NCBI GenBank assembly: GCA_947495775.1
Contig: CANMAQ010000018.1
Location: 1 to 64,000, forward strand
Source: Jejuia algarum
GTDB taxonomy: Bacteria; Bacteroidota; Bacteroidia; Flavobacteriales; Flavobacteriaceae
DNA length: 64,000 nt
Direction of reading: 5' to 3'
Shown here in pieces: positions 8,642 to 18,086 of this stretch. The position numbers and the translations under genes are program-made. Below the pieces are notes generated by a model. That model made no database searches. It had not been told where the DNA came from and saw only the letters and a program-made list of their open reading frames with translations. Positions within the stretch are counted from its first letter, which is position 1, and each line of letters begins with the position of its first letter.

Positions 8642-9226
8642 TTATTTCAATGTTTCAATATCTTTTTTAAGTTTTTCAATATTTTTTTGAATATGCTTTT
8701 CGATTTCCGAATACGCATCAAGGCCAGAAGCACTAATTGTATGTATCTGCTCTAACGTCTCTGTTTTTACGATTCTTAATTCATAACCCCATTTCATTTT
8801 ACTGTTATTTACCTCGTAATATTGGTTATCAAAACGTGTTAGAACTAAAATATCAACATCTACTTTTTCAATAATGGGGGTACAATATTTTTTATCAAAT
8901 ACGCCTTGATAAGAAACACCCATAAGTGTTTTGTATGGAAATGGTTTGACTTTGATGTTTTCAAATCTATTTAGTTCTCTTTCAATAACAGGATTAAAGT
9001 TGTAACTGTGTATTGCATATTCATATCCATTAGCACACTGAACAACAATTAGTTTAAGCGTATCAATACTTACAGTGTCTTCCTGTAAACATTTGTCGTT
9101 CTTAATTTTTAAGCTATCTATTAAGCTCCGCTTTTGTTTTTCTTCAATCGTATTTTTCGCATTCTTATCTGTCGTGTTACAGCCAACCACAGCCAATAGT
9201 AAAAGAGGAAGTATATTTTTGAACAT
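8642..9226 (-). CDS. Hypothetical lipoprotein
   Basis: A 194-aa protein with a lipoprotein signal ending LLAVVGC (Cys 16), a low-complexity charged linker, then a mixed alpha/beta domain and a C-terminal Lys/Glu-rich amphipathic helix (IEKHIQKNIEKLKKDIETLK). No family recognised. Long spacers flank it on both sides, so it is likely monocistronic. Confidence 0.5.
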   Translation of the reverse strand: MFKNILPLLLLAVVGCNTTDKNAKNTIEEKQKRSLIDSLKIKNDKCLQEDTVSIDTLKLIVVQCANGYEYAIHSYNFNPVIERELNRFENIKVKPFPYKTLMGVSYQGVFDKKYCTPIIEKVDVDILVLTRFDNQYYEVNNSKMKWGYELRIVKTETLEQIHTISASGLDAYSEIEKHIQKNIEKLKKDIETLK

Positions 9227-9472
9227 CTTTAAACTTGTTAGTTTGTATCTTTTTTTAAGGACATGTATTTCTTATAGACTTTTACTAGACATATCTTCAC
9301 TTGTTGTGATCTATATTATCATTAAAAATATAGCGTAAATTATAAACCGTTTTATTTAGATTATTAGCATACATTCTGTGCTTTTACATCTATTAACGAT
9401 CGTATTTTTTACGCTTCCGTATCGATTTTATTTATATCATTGTTAACGGTTCGTTTTTTATTCATTTATCAT

Positions 9473-10015
9473 TTATTCCAATTCTTTGTCGTAACGAACA
9501 AATGTCGTGTCCATTTTGTATTCATATTTACTCTTATCAAACTTAAAAAGTGTTATTTGAATTTTAGAAGGTTTGTATGGTTCAAGTGCTTCTGATGATT
9601 CTATAGTCCAAAATCCGTTTTTTTCCACTTTAAATTCAGCATTCTTCAAATAATCCATAAAAGCTAATTTGTAAAAATTGTCGTATTGATTTAAAAACAA
9701 ACCATACATACAACCTCCTGTTCCACAAGCTCCTAAATATATTAAAATATCTTCTTTTCCATCTGCATTAAAATCTCCATTTTTATGAGGTTCAGTTTTC
9801 GCAGAACTATCAGGAAATTCAAAGTCAGAATTTTTAGGAGGAATAATTCTAACATAATTTTCACTAATTTTTTCATTAAGTATGAATAACCTGTTTTTGT
9901 TATTTATTGAGCTTTCAATTTGTTTAGCCCCTAACACAATCTTAGTCTCTTTCTGTTCTTTTTTAGTTTGGCAAGAAATCAAAACTAATAATATAAATCC
10001 TATCCTATTTTTCAT
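9473..10015 (-). CDS. Lipoprotein with a VCBS/FG-GAP-like calcium loop
   Basis: A 180-aa protein with lipobox LVLISC (Cys 15). In the middle the stretch GDFNADGKEDILIYLGACG matches the D-x-N-x-D-G-x-x-D calcium-binding loop of VCBS/FG-GAP repeats, followed by GGCMYGLFLNQYDNFYKLAF, typical of XAC2610-like periplasmic beta-propeller fragments. A small calcium-binding surface protein is likely; its ligand is unknown. The next same-strand gene upstream ends 43 nt away, so these two may share a transcript. Confidence 0.55.
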   Translation of the reverse strand: MKNRIGFILLVLISCQTKKEQKETKIVLGAKQIESSINNKNRLFILNEKISENYVRIIPPKNSDFEFPDSSAKTEPHKNGDFNADGKEDILIYLGACGTGGCMYGLFLNQYDNFYKLAFMDYLKNAEFKVEKNGFWTIESSEALEPYKPSKIQITLFKFDKSKYEYKMDTTFVRYDKELE

Positions 10016-10058
10016 TTTTTTAAATGGTGGTTATACTTTTCAAATGACGGCTAGCGTC

Positions 10059-10517
10059 TTAATATTTACCATCAAAAGGGTATTTATAATACTTTAATTT
10101 TAATTCCATTTTTTCCCAAAATTCATTAGAATATAAATTCATTAAAAATAATTTAGTTTCTTTACTTTCTTCTAAGTAATGTATTTTAATACCCTCTTTA
10201 AAACTTTTACCTCCACCTTTTGAGTAATAAATGATTCGAAACACCTCATGTCTTTGATGTTTTTTTTCATACCAAAATAGGATAAGATTTTTTATGATTA
10301 ATTCTTTTTCATTAAGCTTTAAGTAGTACAATTGTGATGCCCCCATTATAAACATAAAGGCAGAAAAAAATAGTACTATTATGAAGAACCAATTCAAAGC
10401 TTTAACACCATTGTCAAGTATAATACCTATTGGTAAAATTAAGCCTATTAAAATCGAAAACACACCAGTTCCTTTAAATGAATAATTTCTAAAGCTGTAG
10501 TAATTTGATTTAACCAT
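10059..10517 (-). CDS. Two-TM protein with PH-like C-terminal domain
   Basis: A 152-aa protein: helices at about 17-36 and 41-63, then a beta-rich cytosolic segment (LYYLKLNEKELIIKNLILFW ... VFRIIYYSKGGGKSFKEGIK). The order of two helices followed by strands carrying 'I/V-x-N' turns is that of bacterial PH-domain membrane proteins; no closer family assigned. Similar in plan, not in sequence, to the protein at 5439-6047. Confidence 0.5.
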   Translation of the reverse strand: MVKSNYYSFRNYSFKGTGVFSILIGLILPIGIILDNGVKALNWFFIIVLFFSAFMFIMGASQLYYLKLNEKELIIKNLILFWYEKKHQRHEVFRIIYYSKGGGKSFKEGIKIHYLEESKETKLFLMNLYSNEFWEKMELKLKYYKYPFDGKY

Positions 10518-10694
10518 AATGTGATTTAATAATTATTTTTAATATGAGGTAAAGACTTCGGCTACCGTTAACATACTTATAAATAAGCGAATAAGTTTAC
10601 CGAAACATTTATTTAATTTTTCTATTTAAAAAACATTATAAATTTTACAGTTAATTAGAGGGGGCTTTCTTATATAGAATTTCTGTTCTTAAAA

Positions 10695-11702
10695 TTAAGA
10701 TTTATTTAAAGTTTTAAATAATTCCTTTAATTGTATTTTTTTTAATTCAGGTTCTCCATACTCAGTAAATACTAATACATCATCAATAACTCTAAAAGTA
10801 TGCATACCGCCTTTATCTGTCCAATTATTATACGAAGGACTAAAATTTAGACGTCCTATTTTTTGTGTTTCAATATTTACAATTTGAATGTTATATAAGC
10901 TATCTGGAGGGACATCCTGATGAATTATTAGATAATTATCAATTAATTGAATTTGGTTTATAGAAACCCAACTATGTCGTCCAGGTGCGCCTGTTACATT
11001 TTCATCTGATATAAATACCCATCTGTAAGTACTTCCCTTTTTAACGAAAACAGCGTGGTCTGTTTTATAAATTTGATAATCTTCGTTTTGAGCAATAGGA
11101 GTTAAATTTTCCAATGTTTTTATGTGGTATCCAACTGTGTAATAGACTAAATATCCTTGTTCATTTTTAGTTCTAAAATTTTCTTTTGTCTTACCTATTA
11201 ATCTTTGTAAAGTATCGCCAGATATATTAAGATAATAAGCTTCTGGCACAGCTAAAATACTAGATTGCCAATTCGTTTTAGGACTAGCAATAATATTAAA
11301 AAATGGATGAGCATCTAATTGTTTTAAATTTAACTCTGCACTTATTAACCATTTTAGAGAACTATCCATATGCGCTCTTTTTTGGGGCAGTAAGTTTTCT
11401 TCAAAAACATCTAAAAATAACCTGTTCGCTCTTAAGGTCAAACTTTCAGGTATTCTTATTTTTTTTGTAAAAGTGTTATAACAACCATAATTATTTAATG
11501 AATTTTTTTCTTGGGATTTGCCATTAATAATCGAAATAGTTCGTCCACCACAAGAACTTCCACTTTCATAATAATTTATAAGCGTATCCATTACCTTGTC
11601 GTTATTTAAATCTCTAACAATGGTATCAAAAGTATTTTGTTGAGCAATTAACTGTTTTTGAATACAAATTAGAATTACTAATATAATAATCAGATTTTTC
11701 AT
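10695..11702 (-). CDS. Secreted hypothetical protein
   Basis: A 335-aa protein with a Sec signal (about residues 1-20, ending QLIAQQ). The mature N-terminus has an Asp-rich turn VRDLNNDKVMDTLINYYESG resembling a calcium-binding propeller loop, and a Cys-containing SSCGGRT segment; the rest is predominantly beta with many aromatic residues. I cannot name a family. The C-terminal segment (VFTEYGEPELKKIQLKELF) is not a T9SS sorting domain, so it is probably periplasmic. Confidence 0.5.
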   Translation of the reverse strand: MKNLIIILVILICIQKQLIAQQNTFDTIVRDLNNDKVMDTLINYYESGSSCGGRTISIINGKSQEKNSLNNYGCYNTFTKKIRIPESLTLRANRLFLDVFEENLLPQKRAHMDSSLKWLISAELNLKQLDAHPFFNIIASPKTNWQSSILAVPEAYYLNISGDTLQRLIGKTKENFRTKNEQGYLVYYTVGYHIKTLENLTPIAQNEDYQIYKTDHAVFVKKGSTYRWVFISDENVTGAPGRHSWVSINQIQLIDNYLIIHQDVPPDSLYNIQIVNIETQKIGRLNFSPSYNNWTDKGGMHTFRVIDDVLVFTEYGEPELKKIQLKELFKTLNKS

Positions 11703-11827
11703 CTTTTTTTAGGTGTTTTTTTAATTGCATTACAAGTGTCTTAACAAGACTTTTAACTATGTGCATTTAGTTTTAATCTGTTATAATCTATATATCAAAT
11801 TTATCTTAAATGTTTACGTTGTTTTTA

Positions 11828-12442
11828 TTACCTATTTTGCTTTATAAATTCTGTTGGATTTAGATACCCTTCTGTGATATCTGAATAGCCACCACCAATA
11901 GGCATTTCAACATTATTTCTAATTTCAAAATGTAAATGTGCGAGGTATTGCCCGTCGGCATTTCCTATAGTTCCAATTTTTGTTCCTTTTGTAATCCATT
12001 GTTTTTCTTGTACTAAAATTGTATCACAGTGGGCGTATAACGATTCTATAAGTTTTCCGTTGGGCATCTTGTGTATGATGCGAATTATATTTCCCCAGCC
12101 ACCTCCATAATCATCAGCAAATTTTACGTAGCCATTTGCTATGGTGTAAATAGGGTCGCCTAAATCTGAATTTCCACCAGTCACAGCATTCCAATCCTCT
12201 CCTAAATGTAGATCTTCTTGAAACTTCTGTGCATTATAATACCCTTTGGCATCGGGTTTTCCAACTGGAAAATCAAATGATTTAGAAATATAGCTCGAAT
12301 CGTAAACAAATTCAGGCTTGTGTTCTTTTACTTGTTCTGTTTTAACTTCAAGTTTTGTTTCTTTTATTGTACTCGTATTTTCTGTTTTGCAACTTAAAAA
12401 AAGACAGCTTATAAAAATGTAAGTTTGTATTTTAATGGGCAT
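11828..12442 (-). CDS. M23-family (LytM-type) metallopeptidase lipoprotein
   Basis: A 204-aa lipoprotein (lipobox LFLSC, Cys 18) with an M23 domain filling residues 55-200. The zinc ligands are all present: H79 and D83 in HLGEDW, H171 in HLHFE, plus the catalytic-type H138 in LYAHCD and H169. The family cleaves peptide bonds in peptidoglycan cross-bridges or stems; because the active site is intact this is likely a real hydrolase and not a degenerate activator. It is alone between long spacers; no division or export genes adjoin it. Confidence 0.85.
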   Translation of the reverse strand: MPIKIQTYIFISCLFLSCKTENTSTIKETKLEVKTEQVKEHKPEFVYDSSYISKSFDFPVGKPDAKGYYNAQKFQEDLHLGEDWNAVTGGNSDLGDPIYTIANGYVKFADDYGGGWGNIIRIIHKMPNGKLIESLYAHCDTILVQEKQWITKGTKIGTIGNADGQYLAHLHFEIRNNVEMPIGGGYSDITEGYLNPTEFIKQNR

Positions 12443-12794
12443 TCGTTTTTTAAAGTTTAATGTTTATAATATGTATTACAGGCACATAAAATGTTACTAA
12501 ACTATCGTCATTTTTATCTTCTTTTTGTTATTCGTTTCCTTCTATAAACTTTGTATGGTATAAAAAGGCTGTTCTTTTAGATGTATGTCTTCGTGATTGC
12601 TCTATAGCAGTACATTCTCTAAAACAATTCCAACAAGAGATTCCTACAGAGGTCTGTTATCATAACTATAAGCTTATGCTACGCATATTGCAACTTGTAT
12701 ACTGCCTCTACTACGTATTCCATCCCGTAAATTAGTCCCTATGTACCGCATACAAAATTTATACACATTACCATAACTATAAGACAATTAGATG
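12443..12794. other. Gene-free spacer
   Basis: About 350 bases with no coding potential. It contains the copy at about 12470-12515 of the motif also found near 8070-8115, situated 30-75 nt upstream of the peptidase start. Confidence 0.4.
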
Positions 12795-13529
12795 TTAATT
12801 ATCTACGCCATAAGAGGTCGTTATTGCTTTTTCGGTATCGTAAATCAAAAATCCTTGGGTGTCTTTATCCAATTGCCCTAATAACTCTCCCTTCTTATTC
12901 CAAACAGAACTTAACCCGTTAGCCACAAAATTAGCGCTGTCACCAATAGAATTGCACATAAGAATGGGGATTTCAAATTCTTTAGCTACTAAAGGGAAGT
13001 GCACATATGCTTTATGGGTTCCTCTATCTGGTTTTGAAACGCTTGCTATATACAAATCTGCATTAGTTTGTACTGCTTTTACAAAATGCGCCCGCTGAAG
13101 CGTTTCATAACAGATTCCAAGAGCAATATTTTTCCCTTTAATTTTTAGTGATGGTTGATTGGTGCTGCTTACGAAATATGCCAATTCATCAGAATGAAGC
13201 AAAGATTTGGAGTAAACCATTCTCTCTTTGTTGGGTTGAAATACTAGCATACTGATATGAATACCATTAGGTGCTTTAGTTGGCATTCCAACTCCAATTG
13301 TTATTTGGTTTTTATCGGATAGGTTTTGGAACGGATTAAAAATACGGTCTTCTACTACTGTTGCCAGTTTATTTGCCAATCTGGGTTCGTAATTGGTTAT
13401 TGAGAGTTCTGGAAACACGATAAAATCTGCATGTAATTCAACTGCACGTTCAATACATCTTAAATGATTTTGAATGTTTTTAGGAATATTTCCACTTTCA
13501 GATTTTATTTGTGCGATGCAAATTTTCAT
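12795..13529 (-). CDS. Carbon-nitrogen hydrolase (nitrilase superfamily)
   Basis: A 244-aa cytosolic enzyme with the complete Glu-Lys-Cys catalytic set of the nitrilase superfamily: E41 in FPELSITNYEP, K108 in YSKSLLHSDE and C140 in LGICYE. Length and the FPEL...GICYE pattern fit omega-amidase/N-carbamoyl-type amidases, which hydrolyse linear amides, but substrate cannot be fixed. It begins a short same-strand stretch with 13606 upstream (76-nt gap). Confidence 0.85.
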   Translation of the reverse strand: MKICIAQIKSESGNIPKNIQNHLRCIERAVELHADFIVFPELSITNYEPRLANKLATVVEDRIFNPFQNLSDKNQITIGVGMPTKAPNGIHISMLVFQPNKERMVYSKSLLHSDELAYFVSSTNQPSLKIKGKNIALGICYETLQRAHFVKAVQTNADLYIASVSKPDRGTHKAYVHFPLVAKEFEIPILMCNSIGDSANFVANGLSSVWNKKGELLGQLDKDTQGFLIYDTEKAITTSYGVDN

Positions 13530-13605
13530 TTTCTGAATTTAGTTTATTTTGATTGCCCGTAACGGGATAATTCTACATAATGACTATTTAAATGGCACTA
13601 CACTG

Positions 13606-14172
13606 TTAAACCGTTGTTTTGTAATTTTTAATTATTTGATCGTCCCAAACTTGAACTTCTATGTATTTATCATATATAAAGCGTTCTTCAGATTGAGATT
13701 TTTCCGTTGTGGGTAGTCCATGCTCTTTAATAAGGGCATTTATGTCTTCTAACAAAAAAATTTGTCCATTACAGTCTTTTCGATAGGTTTTAAGTTTAGG
13801 TTCATCATATAACTGATACGAGACCATACTGTCAGGATAGGTAAAACTTACATGTTCAGGTTTAAAATCAGTTAACGGAATTTTTATAACCCCTGGATTT
13901 ACATACCAAGACTTTGCAAACTCGCAATCTCCTAAAGTAAAGTAAAAAGGCGCTTTTCTATTGGGTTTCCCGCCTTTTAATATAAATTGTTCTTTAATTC
14001 TATCTTCTAAAGCAAACCTTAAATCAAGGTAGTTTTTAGGCCTTTTACTGTTCCAGCCTTCAGTAATTTTACTTTGAATGATTTTAGCTTTTTCTTGACC
14101 ATATTCAGTAATATTGCGGAAAGGACCGTTTTCTAGTTCGTAATAATGAAATATGTATTTAGGGATGCACAT
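13606..14172 (-). CDS. Hypothetical cytosolic protein
   Basis: A 188-aa protein without signal or membrane segments. It opens with FHYYELENGPFRNITEYGQE and holds basic, Trp-containing segments (FAKSWYVNPGVIKIPLTDF) and a C-terminal ERFIYDKYIEVQVWDD block. The layout reminds me of uncharacterised Bacillus proteins with a GPFxN start and an RYIEVQxW end, but I cannot name the family. Unknown function. Confidence 0.5.
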   Translation of the reverse strand: MCIPKYIFHYYELENGPFRNITEYGQEKAKIIQSKITEGWNSKRPKNYLDLRFALEDRIKEQFILKGGKPNRKAPFYFTLGDCEFAKSWYVNPGVIKIPLTDFKPEHVSFTYPDSMVSYQLYDEPKLKTYRKDCNGQIFLLEDINALIKEHGLPTTEKSQSEERFIYDKYIEVQVWDDQIIKNYKTTV

Positions 14173-14316
14173 TGCATGTAATTGATAAAGTTTAACATTA
14201 TAAATAAGCGTTGTAACAGAAGAAAATACTATCTTCTCTTTTAATTTTTATGTGTAAGTTACTCACTTTTACGTTTCTCAAGTATACAACTTATAACGTT
14301 ACCACATTCGATCTAT

Positions 14317-14358
14317 GAGCGCATTATTACTTATCTATGCTGTATTTTACATGCGCTC
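14317..14358. repeat. Inverted repeat in an intergenic spacer
   Basis: GAGCGCAT at 14317-14324 and ATGCGCTC at 14351-14358 are perfect complements around 26 nt, in a spacer bounded by TAACGTTA on one side and CCGCTAAC on the other. The geometry is loosely like an integron attC site, though the consensus core bases are not convincingly met. Confidence 0.3.
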
Positions 14359-14437
14359 TCACCGCTAACTTAGGGTAAGTTTCATAAACCGAACAATAAC
14401 TAAAAGCTTGTTGGCCTATCGACATGCCACATACTTT

Positions 14438-14908
14438 CTAGTTATTGGCATTAGTTTTAGTTATACCTTGATACACATTAGGGTTATGTTTTTCCATGTA
14501 AAATTTAGGATTAGGTATTTCAGTAAACCCAAATTTTTTATAAAGCCATTCGGCCGTATCAGTTAATAGAATCCAACGTCTTAGTCCTTGAAGATTAGGG
14601 TGCTCTATTATTTCATTCATCAGCCACTTACTTAATCCTTGTCCTCTGTAATCTTTTAAAATATAAACATCTCCTAAATATGCAATCGTTGCATAATCTG
14701 AAATTACTCTAGCAAAGCCAATTTGCTTGTTTTTGTAATAAAGCCCAAAAGTTAAAGCGTTTTCAATTGATGTTTTTAAAGTATGGATTGGAATTCCTTT
14801 AGCCCAATCGGTTTCGTTTGCAAGGAATTTATGAATGCTCAAAATGTCTAGTTTATCCCTGTCTGTTGAAATGGTATAATCATTTCTGTGTGCTTCTCTA
14901 ATTTCCAT
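14438..14908 (-). CDS. GNAT-family N-acetyltransferase
   Basis: A 156-aa protein with the GNAT fold. Motif A is clear: LGDVYILKDYRGQGLSKWLM at about 78-97, where DYRGQG is the acetyl-CoA pyrophosphate-binding loop. A beta-bulge precedes it, and WILLTDTAEWLYKKFGF near the C-terminus is the usual motif B region. Acceptor substrate unknown; neighbours give no clue. Confidence 0.85.
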   Translation of the reverse strand: MEIREAHRNDYTISTDRDKLDILSIHKFLANETDWAKGIPIHTLKTSIENALTFGLYYKNKQIGFARVISDYATIAYLGDVYILKDYRGQGLSKWLMNEIIEHPNLQGLRRWILLTDTAEWLYKKFGFTEIPNPKFYMEKHNPNVYQGITKTNANN

Positions 14909-15025
14909 TTTAGTTGTCTTATATGCTCTTGAAGAGACATGGTTTACACAAGTTAAAAATTAAGATTTAGTATTCTAATTCTTGTATTCTACAAGGTCTA
15001 TGTTTTTTAGTAGTGTTAGGTGCAT

Positions 15026-15616
15026 TCATATATCAATATCATATTCCATTCTTCTTGCTGTTGCTTTCGCAATAGCAACTCCAAACAATCTTTTAATGAT
15101 GTGAAAAGACATATTTATTCCGGCTGAAATTCCTCCTGAAGTTAATACATTCCCCTCATCTACGTACTTTACATTTCTTATGACATTTATATCTGGATAA
15201 TCATTTTCAAGCCTCTCTAAATCCATCCAGTGCGTTGTTGCTTTTCTATTTCTTAGTAGTCCACATTCTGCCAACAATAAGGCACCAGTACAGACAGAAG
15301 CTAAAATATCAACTTTTTTACTTTGTTTAATAATCCAATTTAATGTTTTTTGCTTTTTTATTTCGACTTTTTCAGCACCATAGCCTCCTGGAATTATTAA
15401 AATATCAATATCATAACTATCTTCAAAGGTGAGATTAGGCTTCACTTCTAAACCATTTCTAGCTGTAATAATTTCTTTAGTTTCGCTAATAGTAAAAACT
15501 TCAAAAATTGAACACTCATTTTTAGTGGCTAACGAAAATACTTCAAAAGGTCCTGCAAAATCAAGAACTTCTACATCATTGTATATAAAAATTCCAACTT
15601 TTAGCCTTTCAATCAT
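15026..15616 (-). CDS. DJ-1/PfpI-family protein, isonitrile-hydratase-like
   Basis: A 196-aa cytosolic protein. It carries the nucleophile elbow ASVCTGALLLAECGLL with C109, the ring of residues around it (D19 in EVLDFAGP and T110), and the ATTHW segment after it. This set is typical of the isonitrile hydratase (InhA) branch of the DJ-1/PfpI superfamily and of the N-terminal domain of GlxA-type AraC regulators. Here no DNA-binding domain follows, so it is the stand-alone enzyme-like form. The physiological substrate is not known. Confidence 0.8.
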   Translation of the reverse strand: MIERLKVGIFIYNDVEVLDFAGPFEVFSLATKNECSIFEVFTISETKEIITARNGLEVKPNLTFEDSYDIDILIIPGGYGAEKVEIKKQKTLNWIIKQSKKVDILASVCTGALLLAECGLLRNRKATTHWMDLERLENDYPDINVIRNVKYVDEGNVLTSGGISAGINMSFHIIKRLFGVAIAKATARRMEYDIDI

Positions 15617-15668
15617 TAATTACGTTTTTTCAATGATACCAATTATGTTATAAATACATTTTTAACAC

Positions 15669-16211
15669 TTATTTCCTATCAATGAGATGTTTGTGTGTTT
15701 TGCCCATTCCAGGCGTTACATATCCAACAACAGTTTCTTTTTCTTGTTTTCCATTATTTAAATAGTTCATAGAAATAGAGCAATCGCCCTTAACTCCTAC
15801 CCAAACAGTTTTACTTTCATTCGGCTTTAATTCAGGGATATGTTCCGTTTCACATCCAATAATATTTATATGCGTTAATTTATTGCCAGTCTTATTTGTG
15901 AAGGTAATACGCATGTTGTTCAAGAGCGTTAACGAAATCCATACATAAAGAATTAGTATAGGGATATTAGCTAACATGATTCTACATGTCTGCAACACTT
16001 TTTTTTGATGGTATGGGTCTTTTTTAGATTGAGAGCGTACTAAAATAAAAATGATAAGATTGATGATTCCAACGCACACAACATAACCATATCCTAAAAA
16101 GAGTAAATTCGAATTAGAGGTAACAAAATAAAGCCCAAAAATTAGTGTTCCTATCATAAAGGATACAAGAGCTGTTCGTCTTCCTAAATTGATATATTTT
16201 TTTGAATTCAT
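15669..16211 (-). CDS. Three- to four-TM membrane protein of unknown function
   Basis: A 180-aa protein with hydrophobic helices near 13-31, 36-58 and 79-98 and a C-terminal beta-rich domain of about 75 residues that begins MRITFTNKTGNKLTHI. The N-terminal half looks like an accessory membrane domain, the C-terminal half like a soluble sandwich facing the periplasm. Ends HKHLIDRK. It lies 52 nt upstream of the DJ-1-like gene on the same strand. No family recognised. Confidence 0.5.
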   Translation of the reverse strand: MNSKKYINLGRRTALVSFMIGTLIFGLYFVTSNSNLLFLGYGYVVCVGIINLIIFILVRSQSKKDPYHQKKVLQTCRIMLANIPILILYVWISLTLLNNMRITFTNKTGNKLTHINIIGCETEHIPELKPNESKTVWVGVKGDCSISMNYLNNGKQEKETVVGYVTPGMGKTHKHLIDRK

Positions 16212-16594
16212 TTACGGTTTGAAATTAACTATTTCATAAACACATTTTTAGCGCGCCTATTTACGATTCAAACATACTTTATTTCGTTAACATCTCAAAG
16301 AGGCTTTTAATTTTTGTACGTTTAATAAAACGTATTTATGCACTATTTCTGTAGTTTTAGAGCGTACACTGCTGCATATCCGTTTACCAATTAATTTAAA
16401 ACATGCCGCTTATAACATAAACCATAATACAAACTATTTCAACCCCTTCGCTTAAAACGGTTTAAACAAAAACTCGTCTTGCATTAACTTTAGAGCTGTT
16501 TGTGTAATTACTTCATAAAACTCCTCCTTCTCCATAAATATCCCGCCAGTTTACTGCTAAAACCTCAAAACTTATATTAAAAAGGTAGCCTTAA
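16212..16594. other. Gene-free spacer
   Basis: About 380 bases with no ORF or RNA gene I can defend. It contains TTATAAGCGGCATG on the minus strand, resembling a segment in the 7938-8641 spacer. Confidence 0.35.
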
Positions 16595-17083
16595 CTACAG
16601 GTTTTTTTTTGTTTTTTGCCTTGCTCTCCAGTCTTTAAAAACTTGTATGGCTTTGTCATTTTTAATTTGAGTCATTTCAAACGTTTTAAGACCATTTTGA
16701 CTACTATTTTTTCTTTTTTCTACCAATTCGAATGCATCTGGCAATCCAAAACTAAATACGTCTTTTCTTGAACACGAATAGTAAACCGTTCGTATTCGAG
16801 ACCAATGTATTGCAGACAAACACATAGAACAGGGTTCGCTACTGGTAAATAATATGCAGTCACTTAAATCTATAGTTTTTAAATGTTGAGAAGCATCTCG
16901 TATGGCTTCAATTTCTGCATGTGCTGTAGGGTCGTTTTTAACTTTAATGGCTTCTTTGCCAATACCTACTATTTTGTCTTTATGAACAACAACACAACCA
17001 AAGGGAGATCTTAATTTGTCTTCTAAACATTCGTGCGCAAGTGCTACGGCTTCGTTCATATAATGCGAGTGAGATGTACACAT
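16595..17083 (-). CDS. Nucleoside/guanine deaminase (zinc CDA fold)
   Basis: A 162-aa cytidine-deaminase-fold enzyme. The zinc site is complete: H55 and catalytic E57 in PTAHAEIEAI, C85 and C88 in SSEPCSMCLSAIHW. The NDPTAHAE block, length and C-terminal FKDWRA segment match Bacillus-type guanine deaminase (GuaD), which converts guanine to xanthine with release of ammonia, better than tRNA adenosine deaminase TadA. No purine genes adjoin it. Confidence 0.8.
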   Translation of the reverse strand: MCTSHSHYMNEAVALAHECLEDKLRSPFGCVVVHKDKIVGIGKEAIKVKNDPTAHAEIEAIRDASQHLKTIDLSDCILFTSSEPCSMCLSAIHWSRIRTVYYSCSRKDVFSFGLPDAFELVEKRKNSSQNGLKTFEMTQIKNDKAIQVFKDWRARQKTKKNL

Positions 17084-17198
17084 ATTTTAGGGGTTTTAGA
17101 GGGTTTAAGGGATTTTAGTGTGCCTTTGGGTAATTGATTTCAAAAACAAATAAAGTACAAGCACTGGTACTTGTACTTTATAAATTAGCTTTAAGGTA

Positions 17199-17672
17199 TT
17201 AATTGTGTGTTTTACTTAATTTCTCCCAGTTTTTATCGGCTACCTTTGTTAGCTTATTGTGATTGTTTTCTGCCAACCATAATTGTTTCGCATCTAGCTC
17301 TACATTGTTTAAGTACAGGTAGTATTTGCCGTCTTCTACTATAAATTTATTAGGGTCTACTCTAAATTTTGCCCCTGCATAAATACCAAAGGCACAGAAG
17401 CCTCCAAATTGTGGTTCGTACTTGGCTGGGTTTTTATCGAAAGCAGCCTTTTGTGCTGCAGAGGTAAAGTAATAGTTTACTTTATTGTACTCCGACTTAA
17501 AGTTTTTGTGACCTCTCTGTGCTAATCCTAAATCTAAATACGATACGGGGCTGTAGCCTTGTAAGGCAATGTTACTGTTATCTATGTTATTGGCTTTGTT
17601 ATCTTGAGCAAATGTTAGTGTACTCATTACTAATGCTAATCCTAAAAGTGCTGTTTTTACTAGTTTTTTCAT
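17199..17672 (-). CDS. Exported YHS-domain protein, copy 2
   Basis: Near-identical twin of the protein at 1930-2403. Differences are confined to the start of the signal peptide (MKKLVKTALLG here, MKHFIQTALLG there), H for N after AQRG, and N for K in the late ENNHN stretch. Signal peptide, the GYSPVSYLDLG segment and FGGFCAFG with C93 are preserved. It sits 47 nt after the SnoaL-like gene and behind the AraC regulator, so this copy has its presumed regulator in cis. Confidence 0.8.
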   Translation of the reverse strand: MKKLVKTALLGLALVMSTLTFAQDNKANNIDNSNIALQGYSPVSYLDLGLAQRGHKNFKSEYNKVNYYFTSAAQKAAFDKNPAKYEPQFGGFCAFGIYAGAKFRVDPNKFIVEDGKYYLYLNNVELDAKQLWLAENNHNKLTKVADKNWEKLSKTHN

Positions 17673-17719
17673 GTCTTGTTTTTTTATGTGTGCTTTAATT
17701 CTTTTTTAATGTATTGTAA

Positions 17720-18073
17720 TTATTCTGCGTTAAAGTATTCTTCTTGAATCACTTTACCTTCGTCATTCCAGATCCTGCGAATGATCTCGTGCCAGTAGAT
17801 TTTACTGCCGTCTTGCATATCGAAATCGAAGGTAAATTCTGAGGCGGATACATTTCCGTCTACTATAGAATGGTGGTGTGTTATTCCGTTTACTTTGGCA
17901 ATGGCACCTGCGAAGCCTTCCATTTTAGCAATCATTTCTGCTTTGCCTGTGGTGCCTCCATTTCCGTAATCGGAGGTGTTAGCATTGTCTGCGAAAAATT
18001 CTTTTACGGCGTCTACAATCGCTCCTGTTGAAACTACGGCGTCTATGTTTTGTACTTGTTCTTTGATAGTCAT
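17720..18073 (-). CDS. SnoaL-like / NTF2-fold protein, copy 2
   Basis: Protein identical over 117 aa to the product at 2451-2804. The reading frame stays open for 11 more codons upstream, but the Met at 18073 is chosen because that start is shared by both copies and the extra residues are Lys/Asn/Thr-rich leader. The DNA differs only at scattered third positions, pointing to a recent duplication or gene conversion. Preceded by the 71-bp shared leader. Confidence 0.75.
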   Translation of the reverse strand: MTIKEQVQNIDAVVSTGAIVDAVKEFFADNANTSDYGNGGTTGKAEMIAKMEGFAGAIAKVNGITHHHSIVDGNVSASEFTFDFDMQDGSKIYWHEIIRRIWNDEGKVIQEEYFNAE

Positions 18074-18086
18074 CTTTTTTGTTTTT

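Noticed and set aside
14317..14358. A confirmed integron attC site
   Set aside because: The inverted repeat fits loosely, but the RYYYAAC/GTTRRRY core boxes are not convincingly present and no integron integrase is seen; kept only as a weak repeat.
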